Notes under the pieces: model-generated
The model's database searches: none
What the model was told of the DNA's origin: nothing
What the model saw: only the letters and a program-made list of their open reading frames with translations
NCBI GenBank assembly: GCA_027946555.1
Contig: JAPEVC010000032.1
Location: forward strand, 124,001-188,000
Length of the DNA stretch: 64,000 nucleotides
Reading direction: 5' to 3'
Source: Gnomoniopsis sp. IMI 355080
Taxonomy: Eukaryota; Ascomycota; Sordariomycetes; Diaporthales; Gnomoniaceae
Made by a program: the position numbers and the translations under genes
Part shown: positions 10,199-22,294 of the stretch, piece by piece
How positions within the stretch are numbered: the stretch's first letter is position 1
How the letters are laid out: each line of letters begins with the position of its first letter

Positions 10199-12256
10199 AT
10201 GTCCCAGCTCAGCAGGACGTCCCTGCTAAGGACCACCCTCCGGTCCCCGGCGCACATTGCGCGGGGCAGGATAATAACTTGCGCTGCGACCTACCAGACG
10301 CGATGGGCCTCTTCGGGAGACAAGGGCGGTCGCATCAAGAAGGTGGAGGCAAGCTTCAAGGGACAAATGCTGGAGAGCATCACGGAGCGCATTGCGCGCG
10401 AGAAGGCCGAGCTCACCCAGGCTGCCTTGGAAAGAGAGGCCGCCGGCCCTGGGCGGAATGTGGCCACTACAATCAGTGAGAAACTACGCCGTTGCCAAAA
10501 AGAAAAAAGGGCCAAACATGTTTTGCTTTGCTTGCTAACGGAGCTCTCACATTCTAGTGCTCCTCGTCGCAACGCTGGCCGCTTACTATGCAGGCACCAA
10601 GCTCCCACGCGGTCCCGAACCAACCTCGACCCTCCCGCTATCCCAAGTCAAAGCTCCAAACCACAACATCGCCCCTGCCGAGCTCGAGGCCGCCTGGGCC
10701 GACTTTGTCAAGATTGTTGGCAAGGACAATGTCAGCACCGTGCAAGACGTCCTTCTCACGCACGCGCAGTCCGAATGGTCCACACATAACCGCCCGCCCA
10801 CAGAGCCCATGCCCTTCTGTGTAGTATATCCCGGCAGCACCGAGGAAGTCTCGGAGATCATGAAGGTCTGCCACCGGCGCCGGATCCCCGTGACGGGCTA
10901 CAGTGGCGGCACGTCGCTCGAAGGCCACTTTGCGCCCACACGCGGCGGCATTAGCGTCGACTTTGGCCGCATGGACAAGGTCCTTGCGCTGCACAAGGAC
11001 GATCTCGACGTCGTGGTTCAGCCGGCCGTCGGGTGGGAGCATCTGAACGAGCAGCTGGCCGAGGATGGACTGTTCTTCCCGCCCGACCCGGGGCCCGGCG
11101 CCATGATTGGCGGTATGATTGGCACGGGGTGCAGCGGGACGAACGCATATCGCTACGGCACGATGCGGGAGTGGGTGTTGAGTTTGACGGTCGTGCTGGC
11201 GGACGGCACCGTGGTCAAGACGCGCCAGCGGCCGCGCAAAAGCTCCGCCGGATATGACCTGACCAAGGTGTTTATTGGCAGTGAGGGCACGCTGGGTCTT
11301 GTCACCGAGGCGGTGCTGAAGGTCACGGTCAAGCCTGCTACCACCAGCGTGGCCGTGTGCAGCTTCGGGACCATCCGGCAGGCCGCGGACTGCGTGGGCC
11401 GGGTGGTAGGGTCAGGCGTGCCAGTGGCGGCGGTGGAGATTCTCGATGACGAGATGATGAAGTGCATCAACAAGGCCGGGCAGACGGCGCGTACATGGCA
11501 AGAGGCACCGACGCTGTTCTTCAAGTTTGCGGGGACGGACAAGGGCGTCAAGGAGCAGATTGAGATTGTGCGGCAGATGGCCAAGAAGTCCGGGTCGACG
11601 GGCTTCGACTTTGCCAAGAGCCAGGAGGAGCAGCTCGAGCTGTGGTCGGCGCGCAAGGAGGCGCTCTGGAGCACGATGGCGATGAAGCGGGACGGGGACA
11701 AGGTGTGGACGGGTGATGTGGCGGTGCCGATCTCGAGGCTGCCCGACATTATCGAGGAGACGAAGAAGGACATCAAGGAGAGCGGGCTGTATGCTACGAT
11801 TGTGGGACATGTGGGCGATGGCAACTTCCATTCGATTGTGCTATACAATGATGCCGAGAGGCAGATTGCCGAAGAGGTTGTGCACAGGATGGTAAAGCGG
11901 GCGGTCGAGATGGAGGGTACTGTGACGGTGCGTGTTTCTTTCTCTCTCTCTCCCGCTTCCTCTGGAACGGGCTCTCCCATAAGTTCTTCCTTTACTAACT
12001 CAAGGTTCTTTCTAGGGCGAGCATGGCGTTGGCTTGGTAAAGCGCGATTATCTGCCACATGAGCTGGGTGCCAGTACGGTGGATGCGATGAGGAAGGTAC
12101 GCGATCAAGATTGCTTTGCCCCCTTCAACACGTTTCTGATCTTATATTAATACTCGTCTACAGATGAAGCAAGCGTTTGACCCTCTATGTCTGCTCAATT
12201 GCGACAAGGTCGTCAGAATGCAAAAGCCAAAGGCCGGCGAGGTTGCGGAGTGGTAA
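10199..12256 (+). CDS. DLD1: D-lactate dehydrogenase (cytochrome), mitochondrial, FAD-dependent
   Basis: Exons 10199-10475, 10558-11927, 12016-12096 and 12164-12256 total 1821 nt and encode 606 residues. The start MSQLSRTSLLRTTLRS is a mitochondrial presequence; an upstream in-frame ATG at 10109 would mask it. A hydrophobic stretch at about 93-108 (MLLVATLAAYYAGTKL) resembles the inner-membrane anchor of yeast Dld1. The FAD-binding type 4 (PCMH) domain follows, with GGTSLEGH at about 209-216 and the GAMIGGMIGTGCSGTNAYRYGT loop region. The C-terminal FAD-linked oxidase domain has HVGDGNFHS and ends with GEHGVG (about 550-555) across an exon junction. Family knowledge: it oxidises D-lactate to pyruvate and passes electrons to cytochrome c. 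A close alternative is a 2-hydroxyacid dehydrogenase with other substrates, but the membrane anchor favours Dld1. Confidence 0.93.
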
Positions 12257-14385
12257 AGGGCAGCCCCGCCACATGCTAAGCTATGCTGGATTGGGTGAAT
12301 CGTGTCCATTGAGGACATTATGAATTGTAAATTTACATATAGAGTGGTCCTCCCTGTGAGCTAGCGGCATCAGGACGAGCAAAGTGCTTTCAGTGCTTGG
12401 ATATTTGTGACGGCCCTGAGGCTTCAAACTCCCTTTTACAGTATACGATCGATGTAATGATCGTGATGGTCTCACGGCTTCTGCCTCTAAGGATGAAGGA
12501 AGAGCATGAAAGGGGGGTCGTGCTATGGTGAGAGTGTAAATTTGTGAGTGAGAGCCGGATTCGAAAAGACTCGTGTCAGTAGTTGAAATAAGCGTGGGTC
12601 AGCGCTAAAGTATGATGGCAGAAACACTGGGCGAAGTGCATAGGGCTTTGCTATCGATGCGTTGGCTAAGGTTGCGCCGGTGCCAAAGGCTCACGCTACA
12701 TCTCAAATCTGCCCCAATTGACCTACCTAATTTGGAAGCTACATGAATCTCGACAATCTCACTGGGAGGGCTGTTTTCCGCAAAATTATCCGAGAAAATG
12801 GGAATGAGAGTTTGAGTCATGCTTTTTTTTTGTCTCCCCTATCGAGAAAAGAAGTTCATACTCAGCCGCTATGGTGGATTCTTTCTGGGCTCAAAGTTGA
12901 CGCGGACCTCTTGACCCAGCCCCTCGGGACCGGACACCCACACCGATCATTTTGATTAGGTGGTGCCTAGGAGAGAAGCAGCCTCGGCTGCATACTTTAG
13001 TCGACCAGTCGGCCAGTTTGGCCAGTATGATAGCTTGGTGCTTGGCCTAGGTGGTAGTGCTATGGTACATTGGGAGCGGGTCGGTGTGCGGCTCGGGGCG
13101 GTGTCTTGTATTCTGCCTTATTCATTGGTGGTGTTTCTGATGGCTGCCGTGGTGTGTATGTGTGTGCCTTGTGAGAGCACGACAGTAATGCATACGAAAA
13201 CTACTTCTAGTATTGGTACTGTACTTTTGCTCTAGACTGAGAGCGCGATGGCAGTACTTCACCAAGCATATTACATCAATTTCACGAAGCAAAGCACATG
13301 GGAGGTTATATAAAAGCCCTTGTCACATTGAGGGGCTACTCTCTAGGATTATTACACGGTAGGCTTACTCTTGCTAGATGGAATGATCCTCAGTAAAGTG
13401 TCGTGTACGAGACGAGACTATTATGGACCAAACAATAAGTGGAGAAACTCGCAGATCATACAGACACGGCCATCCAACCGACATGCCAGACATGCAGACG
13501 TGGTACAGTAAGCAAGGAGAGGTTCATGATAGATGCATCTAGCCGCTGGCTGCCATCTACGAATAGGCTCTCAGTACTCGACACGTTGGAATACTTGGTA
13601 CTTTGTTTTATTGGGACGAGAGGGGAGGGAGAGACACAAGCAGCTGGGATACTATTGGGTTATTCGTAAAGTATAAAAGTGTGTTATTTTTTTTCCTTTT
13701 CAAGATGCTCGGCAGGGCATACCTGGGTACGTACTGTACTGTACCTTTCTGCGAGTACCTACGAGTAGTGTGAGTTGTCCAGGCCCAGACCAAGAATGGA
13801 AACATCTACCCGAATTACGAGGCCTGGGACCAGGACTTTACAGGGCACCCGATTCCCCACCACCCCCATTGTTTTACGCTTCTGATCTCATCTGCCTCTC
13901 TCTATCCGGTCTTGGGCAAGGCTTCATTTCGTCTTGTTTCGTCTCTTTTCTCAGCTCTCCCGTCCCGTCCGCTACTGTCTGCCGTCCAATTCTTTCTTTC
14001 TTGCCTGAGCATTTCTCCTGCTCCGTCCATTTCCAGAGAATCAACGGGCAAACACACGACAACACACGACATTGTGCACAACCTACGTAGTATTCGTCAT
14101 ATCGCCACACACGCCAGGCCCGCACTACTGCCAGGGCGCGGCTATCGAAACACTGCGGAGCACGATTCCTCACCATACAGTCGCCATTGTTGACACAGTA
14201 ATCCACCGCCTCGTCCCTCGCATACCCATACAATATAATACCATGCCGCCGACAGACTCCGCGCTACCATTATAGCTGCATCGATATCGAACATCCTCCC
14301 CGAGTTCGCCTTTCACCAGCGACACTCTGTGGACACAACGGCCAGCCAGCCAGCCAGCCTATGTTCCTAGGTGGGAAAATCTAAC
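12257..14385. other. Intergenic region (2.1 kb), no supportable gene
   Basis: This lies between DLD1 and the PPxY membrane-protein gene. ORFs are under 120 codons, overlap on both strands and match nothing recognised. From about 13,860 to 14,370 the plus strand is strongly pyrimidine-rich and ends in a CCAG tandem tract (14341-14359), which looks like a long 5' leader or promoter of the downstream gene. Confidence 0.45.
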
Positions 14386-16116
14386 ATGGCTCGCTTTCGA
14401 ATACCTCCTCGAGTCGACCGATCCACCGTCAGGACGATGTCTTCGAGACTAGTCCAGCGGCAGAGCGATCCTCCTGTCTCTCCCGACCAGGGAGACGGGG
14501 CCGGGAACAACGGCCAGGGAAACCAGGCCCCGGCGTCCGGCAGCGGCGTCAATCCTACCATAATAGTAAGTGCGACCTCATCGGCCGCCGTCGTGACGAG
14601 TTCTCGGAGACATCCCATCATACTCACAGCTCCCTAGATTATCGCTGTGGTTGTAATAGTCGTTGTAGTCGCCGTCTGTCTTTACCTCGTCCTCCGAATC
14701 TACCGCTCTCGCAACGCCGATCCCAGATACCTCCCCAAGCCTCTCAAAAAATTATGGGTCAAATGGGACGTGAGCGCACATCACTCCAACACTAAATACT
14801 CCCGGACCGGCGACGCAGACGACGACGGTTTCAACCGCCGAATGCGCATGCGCCACACACAAGACAACCTCGAGGAAGCATTACAAGATGTCAATGCTCA
14901 ACGGGCCATGGCAGCAGCCAGCATGGCCGCACAGGGTCAGGATGGCGTCAACCGCAACACGTCTGTCCGCTCTGTCATGACCCTGCCACCCTATCGGCCC
15001 AACCCCAACGAGACAGAACAAGTGCTGGGCCGTGAAGGCGAACGAGCTGGCATCGACACGGTCGTCGAGCTGCCCACGGCCGAGGACGAGGAGGCCCTAC
15101 GTGAGGAGGAGATGAATGCGCTCTACCAGATCCGGCTGGCCCGGCGGCGGCAGATCGCCGAGCGAGAGGAGCGAAGAGAAGAACGCCGATTGGCGCGAGA
15201 ACGACAGGATCACCGGGCGCTGGCCGAGATTCGGGAGCGTGCCCGGATCGCCTCCGAACAGGCCCACCGCGAGGTCGACGAGCTGCGGGAGTCTCATGAC
15301 GCCATCAAGCAACACCGCACACGGGCCGTCAGCAGCGTGTCGTATGCGGATGTGGGGCTGGTGCGCGCCGACGGGACTCGCCTGCGCGCCAATAGTAACG
15401 AGAGTGAGCGGATGGGCTTGCTGAGCGACGCAGGGAGCATTGCGCTCAGCAACAGAGAAGAGTCGCGTTCCTCCATCCAGCACAGGCGGGCACCGAGCTC
15501 CCAGAGCGTCCTGAGCATCGACACGGTCGGCAGTCACAACGCCACAGGTTCCCGGTCGGGATCGCCAGGCCATGTCACGGGCCACAGCAGGGCAAGCTCG
15601 CGGGGCCAGCTGAGCGAGAGCTACAGCATGGCGACAGTGCCGCGGACAGGCTCTGCCATGTCACAGCGCGCCGGGTCGAGCCCCGAGCTCATTGACGCTG
15701 CCGAGGCCGACATTGGCGACAGTGACATGCCGCTGCATTCACCGCCGGGCTACGACGACGTATCGCTCGAGGAGATCCCTCCTGCGACTTCACATTCATC
15801 TCAGTCCCGCAGGGGCTCGCATCAGTCCGGCGGGGCCAGCCCGTACAATGAGCCGCCCCCAGAGTACGAGAGCCCGACGCAGAAGAGGCAGAAGCGGCTA
15901 TCTGCGCAAATGGCAGATCTAGCAGCGGAACAACAGCATCATCTCAGCGCGCCGCCTGAGGCACAGGCGGGGCCCTCACATACCCGGACGACCTCGAGGG
16001 GCGTGGGAGGGGTGCCTCAGCTGCCGAGTTTGAGGTTGAATAGGCTGCCGCAGATTGTGATTGAGCCCTCGAGCGCCATCACGCCGGCAAGGGATCACAT
16101 AGACGAAGAGCCTTGA
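14386..16116 (+). CDS. Single-pass membrane protein with PPxY (PY) motifs, candidate Rsp5/Nedd4 adaptor
   Basis: Exons 14386-14565 and 14638-16116 (1659 nt) encode 552 residues; the 72-bp intron has GTAAGT/CCTAG borders. A short Ser/Gly-rich N-terminal region leads to one transmembrane helix at about 59-83 (VVIVVVVAVCLYLVLRIY) formed across the splice junction. The cytosolic part has a highly charged E/R helix (about 208-278) and long Ser-rich disordered regions. PPGY (429-432) and PPEY (467-470) are canonical WW-domain ligands, and LPPY (176-179) is a third possible one. Known biology: such motifs recruit HECT ligases of the Rsp5/Nedd4 family, and small membrane proteins of this layout act as their adaptors. 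The function is inferred from architecture, since no named family was recognised. A second ATG at 14437 is an alternative start. Confidence 0.85.
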
Positions 16117-17008
16117 TTGATCACGAGGGCACAGCGCACGAACGGTTCGTATATATATATATATATGTCAGAAGGCAATACTTGGGAAGCAGTCAAGTTG
16201 GATATATATAACACACACACACATCTCACGGACGGGCAATGATCTCACGATGGACGAAAAACATCAATCCCATTTTGAGCTGAGTTGAAAAAAGCGGGAG
16301 TTTATCAAAGGGGCACATGAGATTACTACAATCCTTTTTTTTATTGCGGGGTCATAGCGAGCAGCACACATTCCCTCTACTGGAACTGGTAGATACCATT
16401 TGACATTTTGAATTATATACCCGGCAATCAATTCTATGCCGTCATAATCAATCACTTACACTCCTTGTTCCCAGATGAATGCCTAGCGTGAACGTCTTTT
16501 GACCAGTCCCCCCATGGTTTTGTTGTGCTGAAAACTTGGCATGTGCGCTCTATCTAACGCCTTTTTTTCAACACTATGGTACCGAGAAGTCCGTTCTCAC
16601 CCGTCTTGTATGATGGTCAATATCTTTCCTCCTTATGACAAGATTCAAAGGAAGCACGAGAGACGGGCACAAGTGGGACCCAAACATACGGGAAGTTAGG
16701 TCACACGACATCTCTCCCGGCAGAACAGAGTCTTGGGGAGCCTATAGCCTTGTCAGCACGTCCTGTAAGAAGCTCCCGGGCAGTCCTACATAGACGTGTA
16801 ATTTTCAGAAAGGTTGGTCTCCTTTTAATTAGAGTCAAAGCTCGTTACACTCACTAGTAATACATACCGACTCGAGAGCCGTTGTCCCCTTAGAAGCCAC
16901 GGAGTAGCTGCTTTTATTATTTTTTGGTCCCTCACTCATCGGTGGGGGGGGGGGGGCGGCGAAACAATATTCTCGGCTCACAAGGAGGAGTATTCTGTCT
17001 CTTTTGGC
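16117..17008. other. Convergent intergenic region with AT and poly-G tracts
   Basis: The spacer lies between two convergent genes. It holds an (AT)n tract at 16150-16166, a short (AC)n tract near 16211-16223 and an uninterrupted run of 13 G at 16944-16956, about 50 bp beyond the amidase stop codon. No gene is recognised. Confidence 0.6.
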
Positions 17009-18987
17009 CTACTTCGCAGTCTTGCCCTCCTTTGCCAGGGCAACGACGTCCACCCAGCCCTCAGGCCGCCTCCTGCCACCCTTGACCTTCTCCCCCAAGA
17101 ACTTCTCGCCCTCCGACGCCCACTGGAGACACCTCTCCTCCTCACCCCACATACCCAGCGCCATCAACCCGACCGGCAGCAGACCCTCGCCCTTTTCGGC
17201 CGCCACATACCCGCCATTGACCGTCGCCGCGGGACACCCGCTCATGTTGGCCAACCACACAAACATCATGCTGCGTATACACCGGTTGCCATCCGTAAAG
17301 CCATAAGCCTCGTCGCCGCTAGTGATGGCGTACCCGGCATCGGGAAGCGTGGGCGTCGCAATCAACAGCTCCTTGCCGTGCTTCTCAAACAGGAACGCTA
17401 GGTGCCGCATCACCACCGAGCGCACCTGCGCAAACTTCATGTAGTCGTTAGCCGTCGTCTGCGCGCCCACGCAGCACGTGATGGCGTTGGCCGGCGCCAG
17501 GAGATCCGTCCATTTGATGCCCGTGGCGGCGGTCTCGGCGGGGGGCACGCGCGCCTTGGCGTGGTCGGCGGCCTCGGCCAGGTTCACGGCGCCGTGCGCG
17601 ATGCGCGCCTCGTGGATTAAAGGGATGTCGATGTCGACGACCTCGTAGCCGAGTTCTTTTGTGTAAAAGTCGACTGCGCGGTCAAAGACGTCGCGCACGT
17701 CGGCGCTTGCCTGGCGAACCCACGGGTGGCAGATGCCCAGCAGCTTCTTCTTGTCGGTAGGCCGCGGTGGCTCGCTAGGCGCGAAAAGGCCTGCGACAGG
17801 GTCGGTGAGGTCTGGTTGCGCCATGATGCGGTACGCGATGGCGAGGTCGTTGACGTTGGCGCACATGGGACCAACAATGCACATGCTGCTCTGCATCACG
17901 ACAGTGCGGTTATGGCTGGGCTTGAGGGCCGTGCAGCCGGCCCCGGCCGTGGGCACGCGAATCGACCCGCCCGCATCGGTGCCGACCGCTAAAGGCACCA
18001 AGCCAGCGCCCAGAGACGAGCCGGCGCCCGAGGAGGAGCCGCCAGGGTAGTAGGCGCGGTTGTAAAAGTTCAGGGGCGTGCCGGTACGCGGGTTACAGCC
18101 TGTGGTGTCCATGCCGATCTCGTGCTGGTTCATCTTCCCAACCATGACCGCACCCGCTTCCTCGAGCTTACGCACCGGCCAGAGCGAGGCATCCGCCGGG
18201 CAGGTGAAGTAGGCGACGCGCGGGTCCGGGCGCATGCCCATGGTGTTGACGTAGCCCTTGACAGCGCAGTCGGACTTGACGCCAAAGGGGATGCCATCCA
18301 GGGGTCCGAGGGGCTTTCCGGCCGCATAGCGCTCGGTGGAGGCACGCGCGGCGGCGCGAACGTCGTCGACGTGGATGTCCAGCCAGGCGCGTGAGTAGAC
18401 GGTTGGTGAGGGGACATCGCGCCGGATGAGCGGGAGCAGGGCCTCGACAACATCCAGGGGCGTGGCGGCGCCAGAGGTGTAGAGGGCGCGGTAGTCTGCG
18501 AAGGAGGCGAAGCGGCCGGGCGTGTCGGCGGGCTGTGGGGTGAGCAGGGCTGGCTCGAAGGTGGGTGGTGGAGGAGGGGCCGATGTGTCTGAGAGGGGGA
18601 TGACCGTGGGCTAGGTGTTTGTGTAATTAGTACCTTGTTTGTGTTGAAGCAATGCAGGATATATGCTCCTGAGAATCTCTTACGTCAAAGCGCCATTTCT
18701 CATCATCCAGACCTTCAATGGCACTCAACTTGGCAAAGCCGGCATTGCCGTAGAGGAAGCGTTGCAGAGCGGCACTTCTAGTGACACTGCAGGGTGACAA
18801 TAGGACAAGTCAGAGATGTTTGTTTACAATGGAGGGAAAAAAGAAGAAGACGAAAAGCTCACAGGGTAGCTCCAATGGCTAGAGACAGACCGCGTATCGC
18901 AGGATTCTGTCCCTCCTCAGTCTTATAGCTGATGTTGGTGGCCTCTCTTGCGCCAGGGTAGTCGGCGAATCGTCGAGGGGGTGCCAT
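17009..18987 (-). CDS. Amidase-signature family hydrolase
   Basis: Exons 18863-18987, 18684-18786 and 17009-18610 total 1830 nt and encode 609 residues. Introns of 76 and 73 bp have GTGAGC/TGCAG and GTAAGA/CCTAG borders. The amidase signature Ser-cisSer-Lys triad is visible: Lys about 188 in GIPFGVKSDC, cis-Ser about 268 in GGSSSGAGSS, and nucleophile Ser about 292 in GTDAGGSIRVP. No signal peptide is apparent, so it is probably cytosolic. Family knowledge: these enzymes hydrolyse amides such as fatty-acid amides, indoleacetamide or allophanate, and also include GatA. The N-terminal extension of about 180 residues, absent from GatA, argues for a catabolic amidase. Substrate is unknown. The gene is unusually GC-rich in third positions, with heavy antisense ORF shadows. 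Confidence 0.92.
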
Positions 18988-20475
18988 GGTGTGTGAGTGT
19001 GTGTGTCTATGAATGTCTTCTATTCCCTTTATGATCAATTGGATTGAATTGAAACTCTTCTGAATGCCGACGAAGAATGAAACAAAAAATTAAGGTGACT
19101 TGTGGTGCAAGATTGGAAGGCGCATTGAAGAAAGTGAATTGAGTTAAGTGAAGTGGAAAGAGTGAAGACACTCAAGTGTATAAAGTCGCAGGGATCGTGT
19201 TAGCTATGGATGGCCCTTGGATTTGGACTCCTCGGCCGCCTTGGAGAAGGTCGTCTCATCTTGCTCCAGCAGCCAGCAGCCAGCATCCCATATAAAGTTA
19301 GTATCAAAAACACCTGCAATGCAACCAACATATCATACCTAAAGGCTAACTCTAGCTCTGCCTCGGCCTACAAGACTGTAGTTTCCACCATGGTTGAGAA
19401 ACGGTGTCACGTGTCCTCCAAGACTGTAAGTCGGTAAGTCTGTCAATATTTTTGTTTGCATACATATATCACAGTATCTATCCCCACAGCTGTTTGCTGA
19501 GGTTTTTGGAGCGAGGACACTGGAACTGGTGCTACTGTCACTGCAACTCTGTGCCACCGTGTCACTGTTCTGAAAAGGCCTCCCTCTGTGCTCAAGGTGG
19601 GTCACCTCGGCTGATCATGTTCAGGGGGAATAATTCTGGGTACTACCAGATACATGCACTTACTATGCCTACATTTCTACCGAATGTCTCGAGGAGGGGT
19701 TGGCTTATGGCTGGCTTACGAATGCTTGCCTTCTCTGTAGACAGCAGACAAGTTCATCACATCGTCAACGAGTACACACGATCCAGATTGACAGGAAAGG
19801 GAATCGTTCCATTGTCTCTTCTTGGTCCCCAGCTGTCTTTCAATGCCAGTGGACTTTCTCTATCAGCCGGCCGTATCCCATAGCAGAGGTCGAGAGGACC
19901 CAAAAGACAAGCAATGCCCCTTGGGACAAATCCTATGCCCCTTTCGCTTGCTTCCAATTGAGCAGAAACCCCTTGTGACAAAACGCGAAAATTTCGCCGT
20001 GGTCCATGAAACTCCAAGCCAAAGCAAGAAATCAAAATGCCGTGCCATCCCGTCCAGGAGCCCTGTCAACACCGCCCGAGGAATTGTCATGTCTATGTAC
20101 TGCTTGTTCGAGGCAGGTTGAGCTGTGACTGGGCTCTACTGCCTTTTGTTTTGTTATTCTCCCCTTCGAGTATCGGTCGTCCTCCAGCCGTATCAAAATC
20201 ACTGTGCGAAAAGAAAGACGGACTTCAGATTGACTTCAGAGCCCTGAGCATTCTCTGAGCATTTCTCAGACAACAAGTGGGATTTTCCGTGAGAGCAATC
20301 CGCTGGTGTTTATGTAGCGTGTCTGTCATGGCATGTTGCGCGTTGGTGGTGTTTTTTGCCGTACATTCTTGGTCATTTGTTTCTTTCGATCTCGCAATGT
20401 ACCGTGTGGAGGATATTTGTGATGGGTTTTCTGGTTAGTCCAACACAGGCCGATATATGCAGCAAGACCATGAGT
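18988..20475. other. Intergenic region (1.5 kb), no supportable gene
   Basis: Between two minus-strand genes. Immediately upstream of the amidase start lies a GTGTGAGTGTGTGTGT tract (18990-19005), in its presumed leader. The rest holds overlapping short ORFs on both strands without recognisable domains. Confidence 0.45.
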
Positions 20476-22026
20476 CTAGTGGCGACCCAGTCTCAGTAGA
20501 CGAGTTCTGAACCAGAGGACAAATGATGTCCAGTAGCTCTGGGTCTTCCTCTTGGCCGTGTGGGCGCGCGGGGGCGTCGCAAACCGAACATCATTAACGT
20601 CCAGGCCAAAGTCGGGCGCCGCGCCACCCTCGGTACTCTCGTAGTTGCTGCTCATGAATGCCGCCGCACAAGGCTGGTTGGGCATCTTTTCACTCATAGC
20701 ACGGCCCGCCGAAGAAGACTCGCCAGACCGCGTGCGCTTTGCACTGACAAGCGGTGGGGTGCGCTTGCGCGAAAAGGACGGCCGTCCAATGATGCTCATG
20801 TCGCTGCCGGCCGTGTTCTTGCGCAGCATGGACTTTTCTCTCTCCTGTCTGCGCTCCTGCTTGCGACGCTGCTCGGCCTCGTACTTTTCTTGCTTGATCC
20901 GCTCGTCCTCCTCGAACTTGCGGCGTGCTTCGCGGATGTCGACGCGGCTGACGCCCGTCTCGACCTCGCTCCGGGAGCGGAGGCGGAAGGCCCCTTCGAG
21001 ACTGGTACGTAGAGGTGACATTGGAGCGTTGGTCGAGGTGCTGGGGCTGCCAAGGTGGATGGAGGGTCGAGGGGAGTCGGTGGGGCTTATGTTGAGGGCA
21101 ATGTCTGAGTGCGAGTAGGAGCCGGGGCTGAGGGCTCCATGGGCGAGCTTTGACGATGCGCTGGGGACAGAGCGGGGAGGCTGAGAGGCGGAGGGGATTG
21201 CGTTGGTCGTGGTGTTGACGCGCAGCGACGGCGGCTTGGGCCCTCGAATGTCGGAAAGAGACGAGGTGCGCTGACTGACAAGAGACGGTCGGCGCAGGCT
21301 GTTGCTCGTGCTGGTTTGGGACTGCGTATGTGAGCCCACATGCAGCGACGGGGACTGCGACTGGGAGAGCAGGGGCGACGAAGCCGGGTTGAGATTGTCA
21401 AAGTCGTCGTCGTCTTCGTTCTCGGTAATGATTGTAGGAGAATAGTCTCTGGCCGGGTTGTTCTCGCGCTCAAACGAGGTGAAGGAGTGGGCGTAGGCGA
21501 GGGGTGGAGTGTTTGTGCGCGGCGTCTGTTGCATTTGGAACGGGTGCACAAAGGACGCGCCTGGTCGGTGGCTGCTGCCATTTGTTGCAATGGAAACATG
21601 CGATGTGCCTGACGTCGACCTGGCGTGCGTGAATCTGCCCCCTCCTGACCTTGCGCCTGTCACTCCATTCACGCCCGTCGTTCCCATTCCTCCTCCTCCT
21701 ATCGACAACAGAGATGAGGCCTCGATTCCCAACCCGCTGCCGCCGCCGACATGCACAGGCGTTGCTGTTCCCGATCCAGCGGTCGAGCCCCCGCCACCAC
21801 CACCACCTCCTCCTCCTCCACTGCTGCTGCTATAGCCTGAGGGCTCCCACGTCGACGGGTGGAAGCTAACGTCACGTATTGAACGGGACATGCTCGGGCG
21901 CCCAGACGGCTCGTATGTGCTGTTTCCATATCCTCCAAAGTCCACGGGCTGCTCTTCCCACCCTCTGTCCAGGTCTAGCGAATTCTTGGGCGACGAAGCC
22001 AGTTTCTTCAGGATTGGCTTGACCAT
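20476..22026 (-). CDS. Disordered fungal-specific protein, Ser/Pro/Gly-rich, function unknown
   Basis: One exon encodes 516 residues from the ATG at 22026 (MVKPILKKLASSPKNS). In-frame ATGs at 22116 and 22140 would add up to 38 residues, so the start is uncertain. The protein is mostly low-complexity: an 11-residue Gly run encoded by CCN repeats at about 21,790-21,820, and Ser/Pro-rich blocks such as HARSTSGTSHVSIATNGSS. One strongly charged helix near residues 350-400 (REARRKFEEDERIKQEKYEA) could form a coiled coil. The C-terminus is basic and aromatic (SYWTSFVLWFRTRLLRLG). It resembles uncharacterised proteins conserved among filamentous ascomycetes, a recollection not tested here. No enzymatic motif is present. 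The many Ser-Pro sites suggest phosphorylation. Confidence 0.75.
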   Translation of the reverse strand: MVKPILKKLASSPKNSLDLDRGWEEQPVDFGGYGNSTYEPSGRPSMSRSIRDVSFHPSTWEPSGYSSSSGGGGGGGGGGGSTAGSGTATPVHVGGGSGLGIEASSLLSIGGGGMGTTGVNGVTGARSGGGRFTHARSTSGTSHVSIATNGSSHRPGASFVHPFQMQQTPRTNTPPLAYAHSFTSFERENNPARDYSPTIITENEDDDDFDNLNPASSPLLSQSQSPSLHVGSHTQSQTSTSNSLRRPSLVSQRTSSLSDIRGPKPPSLRVNTTTNAIPSASQPPRSVPSASSKLAHGALSPGSYSHSDIALNISPTDSPRPSIHLGSPSTSTNAPMSPLRTSLEGAFRLRSRSEVETGVSRVDIREARRKFEEDERIKQEKYEAEQRRKQERRQEREKSMLRKNTAGSDMSIIGRPSFSRKRTPPLVSAKRTRSGESSSAGRAMSEKMPNQPCAAAFMSSNYESTEGGAAPDFGLDVNDVRFATPPRAHTAKRKTQSYWTSFVLWFRTRLLRLGRH

Positions 22027-22264
22027 CTTGCCCCCGCGAGGCGCCTTTGTGATTTTGTTATGCTGGTGCTGGGGTTGATGGTAGTTATGGAAGCCCATCT
22101 CTCGGAGGCTCGCCATCTTGACTTTGATTTCTTGGACCATGGGATCAAGGCTTTTGCGTGCCCACCGCGGCGAATGGGCTACTGTGTACAGTACGTGTCG
22201 AAGCAGGATCTCGGGGTCCACGAGGAGGGACAGCCTCCGTGGCGGTTGCACCCGCCTGGTCAGC

Positions 22265-22294
22265 TCAGAGTAAGGTGTTTACGGGCTGGGACAT
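22265..22294 (-). promoter_or_regulatory. Possible upstream ORF of the 20476-22026 gene
   Basis: A nine-codon ORF with an ATG at 22294 and TGA at 22267-22265 lies 239 bp upstream of the chosen start. If it is in the transcript it could act as a uORF. Alternatively it marks a first coding exon whose splice I could not resolve. Confidence 0.2.

Noticed and set aside
11153..12058. 301-codon antisense ORF opposite DLD1
   Set aside because: It is a shadow of the high-GC third-position DLD1 coding strand and shows no domain.
15097..15585. 162-codon antisense ORF opposite the PPxY protein
   Set aside because: It is a composition shadow of the sense gene with no recognisable domain.
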